A stretch of 64,000 nt of DNA from Lutimaribacter saemankumensis (GTDB taxonomy: Bacteria; Pseudomonadota; Alphaproteobacteria; Rhodobacterales; Rhodobacteraceae): contig NZ_FNEB01000004.1 of NCBI RefSeq assembly GCF_900100005.1, positions 214,343-278,342 on the forward strand, given 5' to 3'. Below the pieces are notes generated by a model, which did no database searches, was not told the DNA's origin, and saw nothing but the letters and a program-made list of their open reading frames with translations. Shown here piece by piece: positions 26,930-34,813 of this stretch. Numbering within the stretch: the first letter of the stretch is position 1; every line of letters starts with the position of its first letter. A program made the position numbers and the translations under genes.

Positions 26930-27195
26930 TCACCTACGCCTTGCTGTTCGCCTTTGGCTGTTTCGGGATCGGGCTGCTGTTCAACCTGTGGCGCATCGCG
27001 ACGGGCCCGGACACCGCCGACCGCATCCTTGCGCTGGACACGATGGTCATCAACATCATCGCGCTGCTGATCCTTTACGGCATCTGGCGCGGAACGGCCG
27101 TGTATTACGAGGCGTCGATGCTGATCGCGATGGTCGGGTTCGTGTCGACAGTTGCCTATTGCCGCTTCGTCCTGCGCGGCGACATCATCGAATAG
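26926..27195 (+). CDS. Mrp/Pha antiporter subunit F
   Basis: An 89-residue, three-helix membrane subunit. The family hallmark R-I-x-x-G-P-x-x-x-D-R-I/V-x-A-L-D is seen as WRIATGPDTADRILALDTMV near residue 23-42, containing the conserved Asp. The last helix is SMLIAMVGFVSTVAYCRFVL. It overlaps subunit E by four bases and is followed by subunit G after nine bases. Too short for many gene-finders but unambiguous. Confidence 0.93.
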   Translation: MITYALLFAFGCFGIGLLFNLWRIATGPDTADRILALDTMVINIIALLILYGIWRGTAVYYEASMLIAMVGFVSTVAYCRFVLRGDIIE

Positions 27196-27204
27196 GGGGC
27201 GCAG

Positions 27205-27591
27205 ATGGAGCTAGTGACAGAAATCCTGATCTCGTTCTTCCTGGTGGTGGCCGGAGTGTTCGGGCTGGTCGGCTCTCTTGGCATGGTCAAGCTCAAGGAT
27301 ACGATGCAGCGTCTGCACGCACCGACCAAGGCGACGACGGTGGGTGTCGGTGGCGTGCTGGTCGCCTCGATGCTCTATTTCCTGCTGGTCAAGGGCACGT
27401 TCAGCTTCCACGAACTGCTGATCACGCTTTTCCTCTTCCTGACCGCGCCGATCAGTGCCAACTTCATCGCCAAGACGTTCATCCAGGGCCATCTGCGGGC
27501 CGAAAACCTGCCCGCGTCCGAGGGCGAATACGGCTGGTCGATCTACGATGATCCGCCCACCGTGGACGAGACGACCGAAGAAAACGCCTGA
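27205..27591 (+). CDS. Mrp/Pha antiporter subunit G
   Basis: A 128-residue, three-helix membrane subunit closing the operon. The conserved block GMVKLKDTMQRLHAPTKATT (family: G-x-x-x-x-x-D-x-x-x-R-L-H-A-x-T-K) is at about residues 29-48, followed by two more helices (GVLVASMLYFLLVKG; ITLFLFLTAPISANFIAKT). The acidic C-terminal tail is typical for alphaproteobacterial members. Together the six genes make a complete antiporter for Na+ or K+ tolerance and pH homeostasis. Confidence 0.93.
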   Translation: MELVTEILISFFLVVAGVFGLVGSLGMVKLKDTMQRLHAPTKATTVGVGGVLVASMLYFLLVKGTFSFHELLITLFLFLTAPISANFIAKTFIQGHLRAENLPASEGEYGWSIYDDPPTVDETTEENA

Positions 27592-27619
27592 CGGCCAGCG
27601 CAGATCCCAGGGGGCGGAC

Positions 27620-28231
27620 ATGCTGACACTCGATCACATCGCGGTAGCCGCCGAAACCCTCGAGGAGGGCCGCGCTTTCGTCGAGGATCTGCTGGGAACG
27701 CCCCTGCTGCCCGGTGGCCAGCACGCGGTTATGGGCACGCATAACATGCTGCTCGGGCTGGAAGACGGCATTTACTTCGAACTGATCGCCATCGACCCGG
27801 ACGCCGCGCCGCCCGCTTTTCCACGCTGGTTCGACCTTGATAGTTTCGCAGGGCCGCCCCGGCTGACCAACTGGATCTGCCGCGTGCCCGATCTGGACGC
27901 CGCGCTGGATGTGCTGGCGGCCGGCGCACCGCTGGACGTGGTGCGCGGCGATCTCCGCTGGCGCATGGGGGTGCCTGCGGACGGGCGCTTGCCCTTCGAC
28001 AACTGTCACCCTGCGCTGATCCAGTGGCAGGGCAAGCTGCACCCGATGGACAGGCTGCCCAATTCCGGCCTGCGGCTTGCCAGCCTGCGCATCCTGCATC
28101 CGCGCGCGGATGAACTGCAGGCGCTGCTGGCGCCCGTGCTTGACGACCCGCGCGTATCCTGCGGTGTCAGCGATCAGCCGGCGCTCGAGGCGGTGATCGA
28201 AACGCCCCGGGGTGAAAGGGTTCTCAGATGA
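27620..28231 (+). CDS. VOC/glyoxalase-like domain protein
   Basis: A 203-residue protein of the glyoxalase-like (VOC superfamily, Glyoxalase_3-like) group. The first module starts LTLDHIAVAAETLEEGRAFV with the usual D-H-x-x-x-x-x-x-x-L; NMLLGLEDGIYFELIAID places the second-strand Glu. The second module (LRLASLRILHPRADELQALL) is more degenerate. Substrate or binding partner unknown; annotation as enzyme is not safe. It overlaps by four bases the following acetyltransferase, so both are likely cotranscribed. Confidence 0.85.
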   Translation: MLTLDHIAVAAETLEEGRAFVEDLLGTPLLPGGQHAVMGTHNMLLGLEDGIYFELIAIDPDAAPPAFPRWFDLDSFAGPPRLTNWICRVPDLDAALDVLAAGAPLDVVRGDLRWRMGVPADGRLPFDNCHPALIQWQGKLHPMDRLPNSGLRLASLRILHPRADELQALLAPVLDDPRVSCGVSDQPALEAVIETPRGERVLR

Positions 28232-28707
28232 TCATTCGCCCGGCGCGGCCTGAAGATGCGGCCGGCATCCTGCCCATCGTGAACCACGTCATCCGCGAAA
28301 CATCGATCACCTTCACCTCCACCGAGAAATCCGAAGATCAGGTCAGGGACGAAATCGCATCGCGGGACGGGGCGTATTTCGTGGCGGATGCGGACGGTCG
28401 GATAAAGGGCTTCGCCACGTATTTCCAGTTCCGCAACGGCCCCGGATACGCCCGCACGATGGAACATTCCATCGCTCTGTCGCACGATGCCTGGGGGCAG
28501 GGTGCGGGGCGGGCCCTTATGTCGGCGCTCTGCGACCATGCCGCGGCGCGGGGCGCGCACAGCATGTGGGCGGGCGTCAGCGCCGAAAACCCGTCCGGTG
28601 TCGCCTTTCATGCGCGCATCGGCTTTGCCGAGGTTGCCCGCCTGCCCGAAGTCGGGTTCAAGTTCGGGCGGTGGATGGACCTTGTTCTGATGCAAAAAAT
28701 TCTCTGA
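28228..28707 (+). CDS. GNAT family N-acetyltransferase, PAT/YncA type
   Basis: A 159-residue GNAT protein of the phosphinothricin acetyltransferase/YncA group: MIIRPARPEDAAGILPIVNH with the family's conserved start, then TYFQFRNGPGYARTMEHSIA, LSHDAWGQGAGRALMSALCD for acetyl-CoA binding, and SAENPSGVAFHARIGFAEVA near the end. Proteins of this group often acetylate methionine derivatives or the herbicide phosphinothricin; the actual substrate here is unknown. It overlaps the VOC gene by four bases. Confidence 0.88.
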   Translation: MIIRPARPEDAAGILPIVNHVIRETSITFTSTEKSEDQVRDEIASRDGAYFVADADGRIKGFATYFQFRNGPGYARTMEHSIALSHDAWGQGAGRALMSALCDHAAARGAHSMWAGVSAENPSGVAFHARIGFAEVARLPEVGFKFGRWMDLVLMQKIL

Positions 28708-28750
28708 GACCGTCCTGACACAGCCGCAAGCACAGGGTAGGGTGCGCGCC

Positions 28751-29434
28751 ATGTCGATTTGGACCCGCATATCCGATGCGCTTTCCGCGCTTGCCAGTGG
28801 CGAACCGCTCTCCGCTGTGTTCGACCGGCTGCGCACGCCGCCGGAACGCTCGGTCGCGTTCACCATCGCGGTGATTGCGCTGGGCGCCAAGATGGCCAAA
28901 GCCGACGGGCTGGTCACGCGCGACGAGGTCACCGCCTTCCGCGAGGTGTTCCAGATCGCAGCCGAGGACGAAGCCCAGGCCGCCCGCGTGTTCAACCTTG
29001 CCCGGCAGGACGTGGCCGGGTTCGAGGATTATGCCCGCAAGATCAAGGCGATGTTCGACCGCACCGAAGGCCCGCTATGCGACCTGATGGAAGGGTTGTT
29101 TCACATCGCGATGGCGGACGGCACCTATCACCCGGCAGAGGATGCGTTCCTGGAACGGGTGGCCGACATCTTCGGTCTGCCCGACCGCGAGTTTCGCAGT
29201 CTGCGCGCACGCTTCGTCCCCGATGCCGCGCCCGATCCCTACAGCGTGCTGGGCGTGACGCCCGAGATGACGATGGATGACATCCGCAGCGCCTGGAAAA
29301 AGCTGGTGCGCGAAAACCACCCCGACGCGCTGACCGCGCGCGGCCTGCCGGAAGAGGCGGTCAAGATGGCCGAACGCCGGATGAACGACATCAACCGCGC
29401 GTGGGAAGAGATCAGCAAGGGCAAGGCTGCCTGA
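28751..29434 (+). CDS. TerB- and J-domain co-chaperone-like protein (DjlA-like)
   Basis: A 227-residue protein with an N-terminal TerB-like all-helical domain (about residues 30-145: FTIAVIALGAKMAKADGLVT; GLFHIAMADGTYHPAEDAFL, both carrying the acidic metal-binding A-D-G-x-x-x-x-x-E motif) and a C-terminal J domain (about 160-225: DPYSVLGVTPEMTMDDIRSA, HPD in ENHPDAL). That order resembles DjlA without its membrane anchor. It probably stimulates DnaK. It overlaps the next gene by one base (TGATG). Confidence 0.9.
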   Translation: MSIWTRISDALSALASGEPLSAVFDRLRTPPERSVAFTIAVIALGAKMAKADGLVTRDEVTAFREVFQIAAEDEAQAARVFNLARQDVAGFEDYARKIKAMFDRTEGPLCDLMEGLFHIAMADGTYHPAEDAFLERVADIFGLPDREFRSLRARFVPDAAPDPYSVLGVTPEMTMDDIRSAWKKLVRENHPDALTARGLPEEAVKMAERRMNDINRAWEEISKGKAA

Positions 29435-30459
29435 TGCGCATCGCCACTTATAACATCGAGTGGTTCAACAATCTGTTCGATGATCAGGGCAATCTGCTGG
29501 ACGATCGCGGGTGGTCGGGGCGGCACGATGTGCGGCGCACCGATCAGCTGGCCTCGCTCGGGATCGTGTTCACAGCGTTGAACGCCGATGCCATCATGGT
29601 CATCGAAGCGCCCGACCATAACGGCCGCCGCACCACAGTGCCCGCGCTGGAAAATTTCGCCAACTATTTCGGTCTGCGCGCGCGCAAGGCCGTGGTGGGG
29701 TTTCCGAACGACACCCAGCAGGAAATCGCGCTGCTATACGACCCCGACACGCTGAGCGCGCGGCACGATCCAATCGGTGATCCGACCGGCAAGAAGGGCG
29801 ATGCGGGCAGCCCGCGTTTTGACGGTGTGTTCCGTATCGATCTCGATATCGACGCCACCGAAGACCTGGTGAAATTTTCCAAGCCCCCGTTGGAGTTGGC
29901 AATCGAAACCGTGTCGGGGCGCAAGCTGCGGATGATCGGTGCGCATCTGAAATCGAAGGCGCCGCACGGGGCGCAGAATCATGACGAGGTGATGCGCATG
30001 GCCATCGCCAACCGCCGCAAGCAACTGGCGCAGGCGATCTGGCTGCGCGGGCGGGTCGAAGAGCATCTGCAAAAGGGCGAACCCCTGATCTTGCTGGGGG
30101 ATTTGAACGACGGTCCCGGATTGGACGAGTACGAGCATCTTTTCGGCCGTTCGTCGGTCGAGATCGTGATGGGCGCCGATGGGCAGCAAGGGCTTTATGA
30201 TCCTCATGCAAGGCGCGCATTGCAGCAGCGGATCGGGGCGATGCCGACGTCGGCCAGGTTCTATTTGTCGAGTGAACACAGGTATTTGCAGGCCCTTCTT
30301 GATTACATCATGATCTCGGGCGACCTGCTTGCGTTGGAACCGCGTTGGCGCATCTGGCATCCCTTCGACGATCCCGTGTGCTGGTCGACGCTGGAATTGC
30401 GCGATGCGCTGATTACCGCCTCCGACCACTTTCCGGTGACGCTCGATATCGGTCTGTGA
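29434..30459 (+). CDS. Endonuclease/exonuclease/phosphatase family protein
   Basis: A 341-residue member of the Mg-dependent EEP superfamily (DNase I, sphingomyelinase, exonuclease III, inositol phosphatases). Residue patterns: MRIATYNIEWFNN (N-x-E-W metal region), MVIEAPDHNG, LRMIGAHLKSKAPHG, LILLGDLNDGPGLDE with the D-x-N pair, and ITASDHFPVTLDI with the catalytic S-D-H. No signal peptide, so it acts in the cytosol. Substrate cannot be told. Start overlaps the J-domain gene stop. Confidence 0.88.
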   Translation: MRIATYNIEWFNNLFDDQGNLLDDRGWSGRHDVRRTDQLASLGIVFTALNADAIMVIEAPDHNGRRTTVPALENFANYFGLRARKAVVGFPNDTQQEIALLYDPDTLSARHDPIGDPTGKKGDAGSPRFDGVFRIDLDIDATEDLVKFSKPPLELAIETVSGRKLRMIGAHLKSKAPHGAQNHDEVMRMAIANRRKQLAQAIWLRGRVEEHLQKGEPLILLGDLNDGPGLDEYEHLFGRSSVEIVMGADGQQGLYDPHARRALQQRIGAMPTSARFYLSSEHRYLQALLDYIMISGDLLALEPRWRIWHPFDDPVCWSTLELRDALITASDHFPVTLDIGL

Positions 30460-30495
30460 CTCAAAATCTTCGCGCGGATCGCTTATATTGGTCGC

Positions 30496-30852
30496 ATGAA
30501 ACGCATCGTCCTTGCCTTTGCCCTTGCCACCCTTCCGGTTTCTGCCGTCGCGCAAGATACTGAAAAGGATGGGTTTTCCCTGATGGAAGAAGGGGCGCGC
30601 CTGTTCCTTCGCGGGATGATGGAAGAGGCCGAGCCTGCCTTGAAAGAGCTTCAGCGGCTGGTCGAGGACATGGAGCCTGCGATGCGGCAATTCGTGCAGG
30701 AAATGGGGCCTGCATTGAACGAGTTACTGGGGCAGGTTGACGATCTTTCGAATTATCATGCGCCCGAGATGCTGCCCAATGGCGACATCATCCTGCGCCG
30801 TAAAGTGCCGATGCCGCCGCCCCAGGACGGGCAGGACGAGATCGAGCTTTAG
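30496..30852 (+). CDS. Secreted conserved hypothetical protein
   Basis: A 118-residue exported protein: signal peptide MKRIVLAFALATLPVSAVAQ, then a long amphipathic helix rich in Glu, Leu and Met (LMEEGARLFLRGMMEEAEPA, LKELQRLVEDMEPAMRQFVQ), then NYHAPEMLPNGDIILRRKVP and a Pro-rich acidic tail. Homologues in Rhodobacteraceae are often misnamed AAA+ ATPase, but there is no Walker motif. Probably a periplasmic or secreted helical protein of unknown role. It closes the plus-strand run before the convergent ppx gene. Confidence 0.8.
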   Translation: MKRIVLAFALATLPVSAVAQDTEKDGFSLMEEGARLFLRGMMEEAEPALKELQRLVEDMEPAMRQFVQEMGPALNELLGQVDDLSNYHAPEMLPNGDIILRRKVPMPPPQDGQDEIEL

Positions 30853-30979
30853 GCCCGGACGGCCGTTAACCGCGCGATATCCCCGCAAAATCGCGCAGTT
30901 CCTGACATAAGATGAACGGAAACCGCGCGGCCCGGCGCCGAAACCGCGCGGCGTGGGCCCGCCGGACACATCCCTTTGG

Positions 30980-30994
30980 TTAAGGAAGGGTTAA
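30980..30994. promoter_or_regulatory. TTAA-N7-TTAA, CtrA-site-like sequence
   Basis: TTAAGGAAGGGTTAA has exactly the 7-base spacing of alphaproteobacterial CtrA sites (TTAA-N7-TTAA). Its position between two convergent gene ends is not a normal promoter position, so it may be chance or mark an unannotated RNA. Confidence 0.25.
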
Positions 30995-31028
30995 TTTCAG
31001 CGTTCTCTCCGCCCGGTCCGGGCAAGGG

Positions 31029-31055
31029 CGCGCGGTTTGCGCCCTAAACCGCGCG
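31029..31055 (-). terminator. Hairpin downstream of ppx
   Basis: Perfect 10-bp stem CGCGCGGTTT / AAACCGCGCG with a 7-base loop, five bases beyond the ppx stop codon on the minus strand. There is no U-tract, so it may stabilise the mRNA end rather than terminate by itself. Confidence 0.45.
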
Positions 31056-31059
31056 GTCG

Positions 31060-32622
31060 TTAAGGTTTCGCTGTCGGGGACCGGCGGCGCAGCTTGACCC
31101 GGCTTGTCGCGCCCAACGTATCGGCCAGCGAAAGAAACCGCGCTTCGGCCACCTCGCCGAAGAGCGGTTCGGCCTCGGGGCTGAGCCAGAGTTCCAGTTC
31201 CTTCTTCTTGGGGAACCAGCGCATTTCGCCCATCGGCGCGCCTTGCAACCACAGCATCGCGCCAAAACGCATCGCCTTACCCAGAACCTCGGCCAGGTGG
31301 ACCTCTTTTTCGGGGATCAGGCTGTACATTTCCTCGAACCGGGTGCCGTCGCGCTTGTTGGTATAGCGGTGCATCAGGGCCAGGCCCAGGAACACGCGTT
31401 CGGCATGTTTCAACCCACCCAGATTGGCGCGCGTGGCGTTGTCGAAACACACCTCGGCGCGGTAGTCGGGATGCGCACGCCAACTGACGTCATGCAGCAG
31501 GCAGGCAGCCCGGATCAGGCGCTTGCGTTCAGCCGAGGCGCTGGAGAACAGCGGCAGCACAAAATGATAGAGCTGCCGGCCAAAGCCGGGCAGGCGGGCA
31601 TCCTTGGCCTCGGCAAAACGGCAGGCCTCGATCAGCGGGTCGCGGTCGCGCAGTTCCTGCGGCATCTGCTGATACAACATGCCTTCGCGGATACCATAGC
31701 TGCTGATGGCGATGTCGCGCGGCTTGAAGGTCTTGACCACCTCCTTGAGCACTTCGGCCGCCAGCGGCACCAACGCCATGCGGCTGGACGACACGCCCGA
31801 GCGGTTGCGCAACTCTTCGGCATCCTGGGATGCGATGTATTTCACCGTTTCAAGGACGGATTTGCGGCTCATGCGGTATTCGTGCAGAACGTGCAGCGGA
31901 TAGCCGCGCCGCTCCATGTCGATCCGGGCGATGGCGCGCCACGACCCACCGACCAGAAACAGGCGGTTCTTTTGCGGGCCCATCTTTTCGGCGAGATCGG
32001 CCAGCGTTTCGCGGATATAGGCGCGGCGGGCCTTTTTGCCGCCCTTGATCGTGGCCAGTTTCAGCGGACCGAGCGACGAGGTTTCGCGCCTGCCGACATG
32101 GCCGCCGTTGATTTCGGCCAGTTCCATCGACGAGCCGCCGATGTCGCAGACAAGCCCGTATGATCCGGGCCAACCCAGAAGCACACCCTGCGCCGAAAGC
32201 CGTGCCTCTTCGCGCCCGTCGATGACGTGGATTTTCAATCCGGTTTCGCGCTGCACCTCGGCGCAGAAATCCGGGCCGTCCTCGGCGTCGCGGACGGCGG
32301 CCGTGGCGACGGCGGTCAGCGGGGCGATTCCCATGCCTTCGGCAAGGTGCTGGAACCGGCGCAGCGCCGACAAGGCGCGACTCCGCCCGGTCGGGGACAA
32401 TTGCCCGGTCTTGCCCAGCCCTTCGCCCAGGGCGCACATTATCTTTTCGTTGTAGAAATAGGCAGGGCTGCGCGCGGCGCCGTCGAACACCACAAGGCGC
32501 ACCGAGTTCGAGCCCACATCCACCACCCCCACGCGGGACAGCGCCCGTGCCTTGGGGTCGTTGAAAAGCGGCCTGCCGAACGGCCCCCAATCCTGCGGGC
32601 CCGTGCCGGTCATGTCGGTCAT
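31060..32622 (-). CDS. ppx: Exopolyphosphatase, Ppx/GppA family
   Basis: A 520-residue Ppx/GppA phosphatase that removes terminal phosphates from polyphosphate (or hydrolyses pppGpp). The ASKHA fold shows its phosphate loops: RVGVVDVGSNSVRLVVFDG near residue 30, and YGLVCDIGGSSMELAEINGG near 155, with the catalytic Glu region AVATAAVRDAEDG between. The C-terminal part (from about 330) is an HD-like helical domain (ACLLHDVSWRAHPDYRAEVC). In this family the gene is usually directly after ppk1; here 2.2 kb of other genes lies between. It is separated from the AI-2E gene upstream by 51 bases. Confidence 0.92.
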   Translation of the reverse strand: MTDMTGTGPQDWGPFGRPLFNDPKARALSRVGVVDVGSNSVRLVVFDGAARSPAYFYNEKIMCALGEGLGKTGQLSPTGRSRALSALRRFQHLAEGMGIAPLTAVATAAVRDAEDGPDFCAEVQRETGLKIHVIDGREEARLSAQGVLLGWPGSYGLVCDIGGSSMELAEINGGHVGRRETSSLGPLKLATIKGGKKARRAYIRETLADLAEKMGPQKNRLFLVGGSWRAIARIDMERRGYPLHVLHEYRMSRKSVLETVKYIASQDAEELRNRSGVSSSRMALVPLAAEVLKEVVKTFKPRDIAISSYGIREGMLYQQMPQELRDRDPLIEACRFAEAKDARLPGFGRQLYHFVLPLFSSASAERKRLIRAACLLHDVSWRAHPDYRAEVCFDNATRANLGGLKHAERVFLGLALMHRYTNKRDGTRFEEMYSLIPEKEVHLAEVLGKAMRFGAMLWLQGAPMGEMRWFPKKKELELWLSPEAEPLFGEVAEARFLSLADTLGATSRVKLRRRSPTAKP

Positions 32623-32673
32623 CGTGTGGCTCCGTGCCGTTTTGACCCGTTATGGCCGGGGTGGCGGCGGGGG

Positions 32674-33780
32674 TCAATCACCCGGGGGTGCGGCATGGGC
32701 CGCCTTGCCGGACCCTGGCGCGCGTTCGGCCGACAGGAAGCTGCCAAGCAGGCGCAGGGCCGATACGTTGTCACAGATCACCTTGAACAGGACAAGGAAA
32801 GGGACCGCCAGCAGCATTCCCGGTATCCCCCAGAGCCAGCCCCAGACCAGCACGGTCAGGAATACCGCGATCGTGTTCAACTCCAGCCGCCGGCCAAGCA
32901 GCCATGGGGTGACGATCTGCCCTTCGAGCGTGGTCAGCACCGCGTAGCCGAGCGGCGGAACAAGACCGGCGGCGACATCGGGATAGTGGGTCAGCGCGTG
33001 GACCCCCAGCAGAAGCACACCGATGATCCCGCCCAGGTAGGGCAGGTAGTTCAGAACAAAGGCTGCCGCACCCCAAAGCACCGGATTGGGAAAGCCCAGC
33101 AGCCAAAGATAGGCCGCCAGCGCGGCGCCAAGGCCCATGTTGATCAGCGTGATCGACAGAAGGTAGCGCGAAATCCGGGCCTCGATGTCGAAGATCACCT
33201 TGCGCACATGGTCGCGGTCGCGCGGGAAGGCGTTGAGGATCTTTAATAGCACCAGGTCGCCCGAGCCGAGGATCAGCATCGCAAGGATCGTGCCAATCGC
33301 GATCGCCGACCCGAAATTCGCGGTCTGCCCCAGCAGCGTCGACAGGAAACCGGGCCCGTCGGCACGCACGGCGGGTGCGGCGTTGGTGCCTTCGGCGATC
33401 TGTTCGACCTCTTTCGTGGCGTCCTGCATTTCCTGCACCGACGAAAACAGGGAGGCCAGTTTCCAGCGCAGTTCCGTCATCATGCGCGGGATGTCTGCGA
33501 CCCAGTCGGACAGGACGCCGGACAGGGAATAGAAAAACCCGGCGATCGCCACGGCCAGCGTGGCGATGACAAGGAAGGACGCGATCGGCGCGGGGCAGCC
33601 GACGCGGCACAGCGCCCGCACGACCGGCCGGAGCGTCAGCGCAAGGAACAACCCGAACAGGATCGGGAACAGCACGTCGCGCGCGATCAGCACCGCACCG
33701 AACAGCAGGATCAGGAACACCCCGATCAGCAGGCCCCGGATCAGGGCCAGTTCATGCGACTGGGGCGTGGACACCGTCAC
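32674..33780 (-). CDS. AI-2E family transporter (second copy)
   Basis: A 368-residue inner-membrane protein of the AI-2E/PerM exporter family, with about eight membrane segments: IRGLLIGVFLILLFGAVLIA, FGLFLALTLRPVVRALCRVG and the conserved central pieces YLLSITLINMGLGAALAAYL and AAFVLNYLPYLGGIIGVLLL (N-Y-L/I-P-Y-x-G motif). The start is GTG at 33780, which overlaps the TGA of the upstream gene (GTGA); upstream residues in frame are a low-complexity shadow. Not clearly related to AI-2 export; members move varied solutes, including Na+ in some. Fourth gene of the stress-like cassette. Confidence 0.9.
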   Translation of the reverse strand: MTVSTPQSHELALIRGLLIGVFLILLFGAVLIARDVLFPILFGLFLALTLRPVVRALCRVGCPAPIASFLVIATLAVAIAGFFYSLSGVLSDWVADIPRMMTELRWKLASLFSSVQEMQDATKEVEQIAEGTNAAPAVRADGPGFLSTLLGQTANFGSAIAIGTILAMLILGSGDLVLLKILNAFPRDRDHVRKVIFDIEARISRYLLSITLINMGLGAALAAYLWLLGFPNPVLWGAAAFVLNYLPYLGGIIGVLLLGVHALTHYPDVAAGLVPPLGYAVLTTLEGQIVTPWLLGRRLELNTIAVFLTVLVWGWLWGIPGMLLAVPFLVLFKVICDNVSALRLLGSFLSAERAPGSGKAAHAAPPGD

Positions 33781-34187
33781 TTTCGCCCGGACAGGAACCC
33801 GGCGGCGAATCCGGCCAGGACCACATAGGGGGCGGCCTTGCCGATTTCCTCGCCCGCCTCGCGGCTGAGGCATTCAAGCTGTTGGTGAAGTTCGGGGGGG
33901 ATCTGCGGCGTATCGCGGCGTCGGGCGTCGGCCATCTGCCGTGCGATCAGCATGGCGAGGATCGCCAGGACCAGCGCCAGCAGCGCGGTCAGAAAACTTG
34001 CCGTGACAGGGCCAAGCTCGGCCGCCAGCATGAGGAAGACGCCGAAGCCCGCAAAGCCCAGGGCGGCCGCGAAGAAAACCGCGGCCACCGCGCCGCCTGC
34101 GATCTGCAGGGCGGCGCGGCGGGCCTTGGCTTCGGCCTGGCGTTCGGCAAGGCGCAGGGCCTGGCCGGCTAGGTCGATCAGCGACAT
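33777..34187 (-). CDS. Phage holin family / DUF1469-like membrane protein
   Basis: A 136-residue protein of the superfamily annotated as phage holin family (Actinobacteriophage holin III/DUF1469), found in normal chromosomes beside DUF883 proteins rather than in phages. A basic amphipathic N-terminus (LRLAERQAEAKARRAALQIA) leads to two membrane helices (GAVAAVFFAAALGFAGFGVF; ASFLTALLALVLAILAMLIA), then a soluble helix and a second weakly hydrophobic stretch YVVLAGFAAGFLSG. Starts at ATG 34187 (TGATG overlap with the previous stop) or GTG 34190. Likely envelope-associated. Confidence 0.82.
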   Translation of the reverse strand: MSLIDLAGQALRLAERQAEAKARRAALQIAGGAVAAVFFAAALGFAGFGVFLMLAAELGPVTASFLTALLALVLAILAMLIARQMADARRRDTPQIPPELHQQLECLSREAGEEIGKAAPYVVLAGFAAGFLSGRK

Positions 34188-34483
34188 CACTTGCGGCCCA
34201 GCAGACCGGCCAGGACGAATCCGGCGGCAAAGGCCATGCCGGTGGCCGCCAGGGGATGCGCGCGGATCTGGTCTTCGGTCGCGGCGCGGGCGCGCTGGCC
34301 CTGCTGGACCGCGCTGTCATAGGCGGCGCGGGCCTCCTCGGACAGGTTTTCCAAACCCGTCTGGGCCTGCGCGACGCGGTCATGCCCGATCTCGCGCGCG
34401 CGATCTCCGGCCAGTTTCGCCAGCGCTTCGATATCCTTGCGGGCTAGGGCAAGCTGGTCTTCGAGTTCCTGTTGTTTCGACAT
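34187..34483 (-). CDS. DUF883 family protein (ElaB/YqjD-like)
   Basis: A 98-residue protein resembling ElaB/YqjD/YgaM, inner-membrane C-tail-anchored proteins of stationary phase that bind ribosomes in E. coli. A long charged helix (QELEDQLALARKDIEALAKL, then LSEEARAAYDSAVQQGQRAR) ends in HPLAATGMAFAAGFVLAGLLG, the typical DUF883 tail anchor with the conserved His-Pro. It overlaps the holin-like gene by one base and follows the DUF1328 gene by 46 bases. Confidence 0.88.
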   Translation of the reverse strand: MSKQQELEDQLALARKDIEALAKLAGDRAREIGHDRVAQAQTGLENLSEEARAAYDSAVQQGQRARAATEDQIRAHPLAATGMAFAAGFVLAGLLGRK

Positions 34484-34529
34484 GTGTCTGTCCTCCGTTT
34501 GCCTTGGTTCGGGATGGAAAGCCTGCCGG

Positions 34530-34703
34530 TCAGACCGGAGGCTTGCCGCGCACGGCGCGCGCGATCATCGCGATCACGAAGAGAATGATGAAAACGTAGA
34601 AAATGATCTTTGCGATCCCGGCGGACGCGGCAGCGATACCGCCGAAACCCAGCACGCCGGCAATCAGCGCAATGACCAGAAACGTAATGGCCCAACCCAA
34701 CAT
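34530..34703 (-). CDS. DUF1328 family small membrane protein (YtjA-like)
   Basis: A 57-residue protein of family DUF1328: [20 protein letters not shown] with Gly-Phe-Gly-Gly next and [20 protein letters not shown], two membrane helices with the family's conserved G-W and G-F-G turns. Members are typically strongly expressed in general-stress or stationary conditions. ATG at 34703 has an excellent ribosome-binding site (AAGGAGG 7 bases upstream), implying high translation. First gene of the DUF1328/DUF883/holin/AI-2E run. Confidence 0.9.
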   Translation of the reverse strand: MLGWAITFLVIALIAGVLGFGGIAAASAGIAKIIFYVFIILFVIAMIARAVRGKPPV

Positions 34704-34750
34704 AATTTGACCTCCTTGTTCAGTTTGGTCGAACAGGGAAATATTCAGCA

Positions 34751-34764
34751 AATTTGATCAAATT
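34751..34764. promoter_or_regulatory. Perfect 14-bp palindrome upstream of the DUF1328 gene
   Basis: AATTTGATCAAATT reads identically on both strands and stands 47 bases upstream of the DUF1328 ATG, inside the 110-base gap between ppk1's end and that gene. A shorter imperfect inverted repeat (TGTTC-N9-GAACA) lies between it and the start. Position and symmetry suit an operator; the factor is unknown. Confidence 0.4.
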
Positions 34765-34813
34765 CCACCGGATCGGCGGAAAACCGCGGGGAAGGGCGCC
34801 GCGAGTGCGGGGG

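Larger units (their letters stand above)
30868..31055. repeat. Cluster of AAACCGCGCGG repeats between convergent genes
   Basis: The core AACCGCGCG occurs at 30868-30876, GAAACCGCGCGGC twice in direct orientation at 30919-30931 and 30940-30952, CGCGCGGTTT inverted at 31029-31038 and AAACCGCGCG at 31046-31055. The last two form a perfect 10-bp hairpin. All lie in a 207-base gap where the secreted-protein gene and ppx converge. No gene is seen in the gap. Confidence 0.6.

Noticed and set aside
33777..34187. Prophage remnant because of the holin-like annotation
   Set aside because: This holin-like family with DUF883 and DUF1328 neighbours is a normal chromosomal envelope-stress arrangement; there are no other phage genes nearby.
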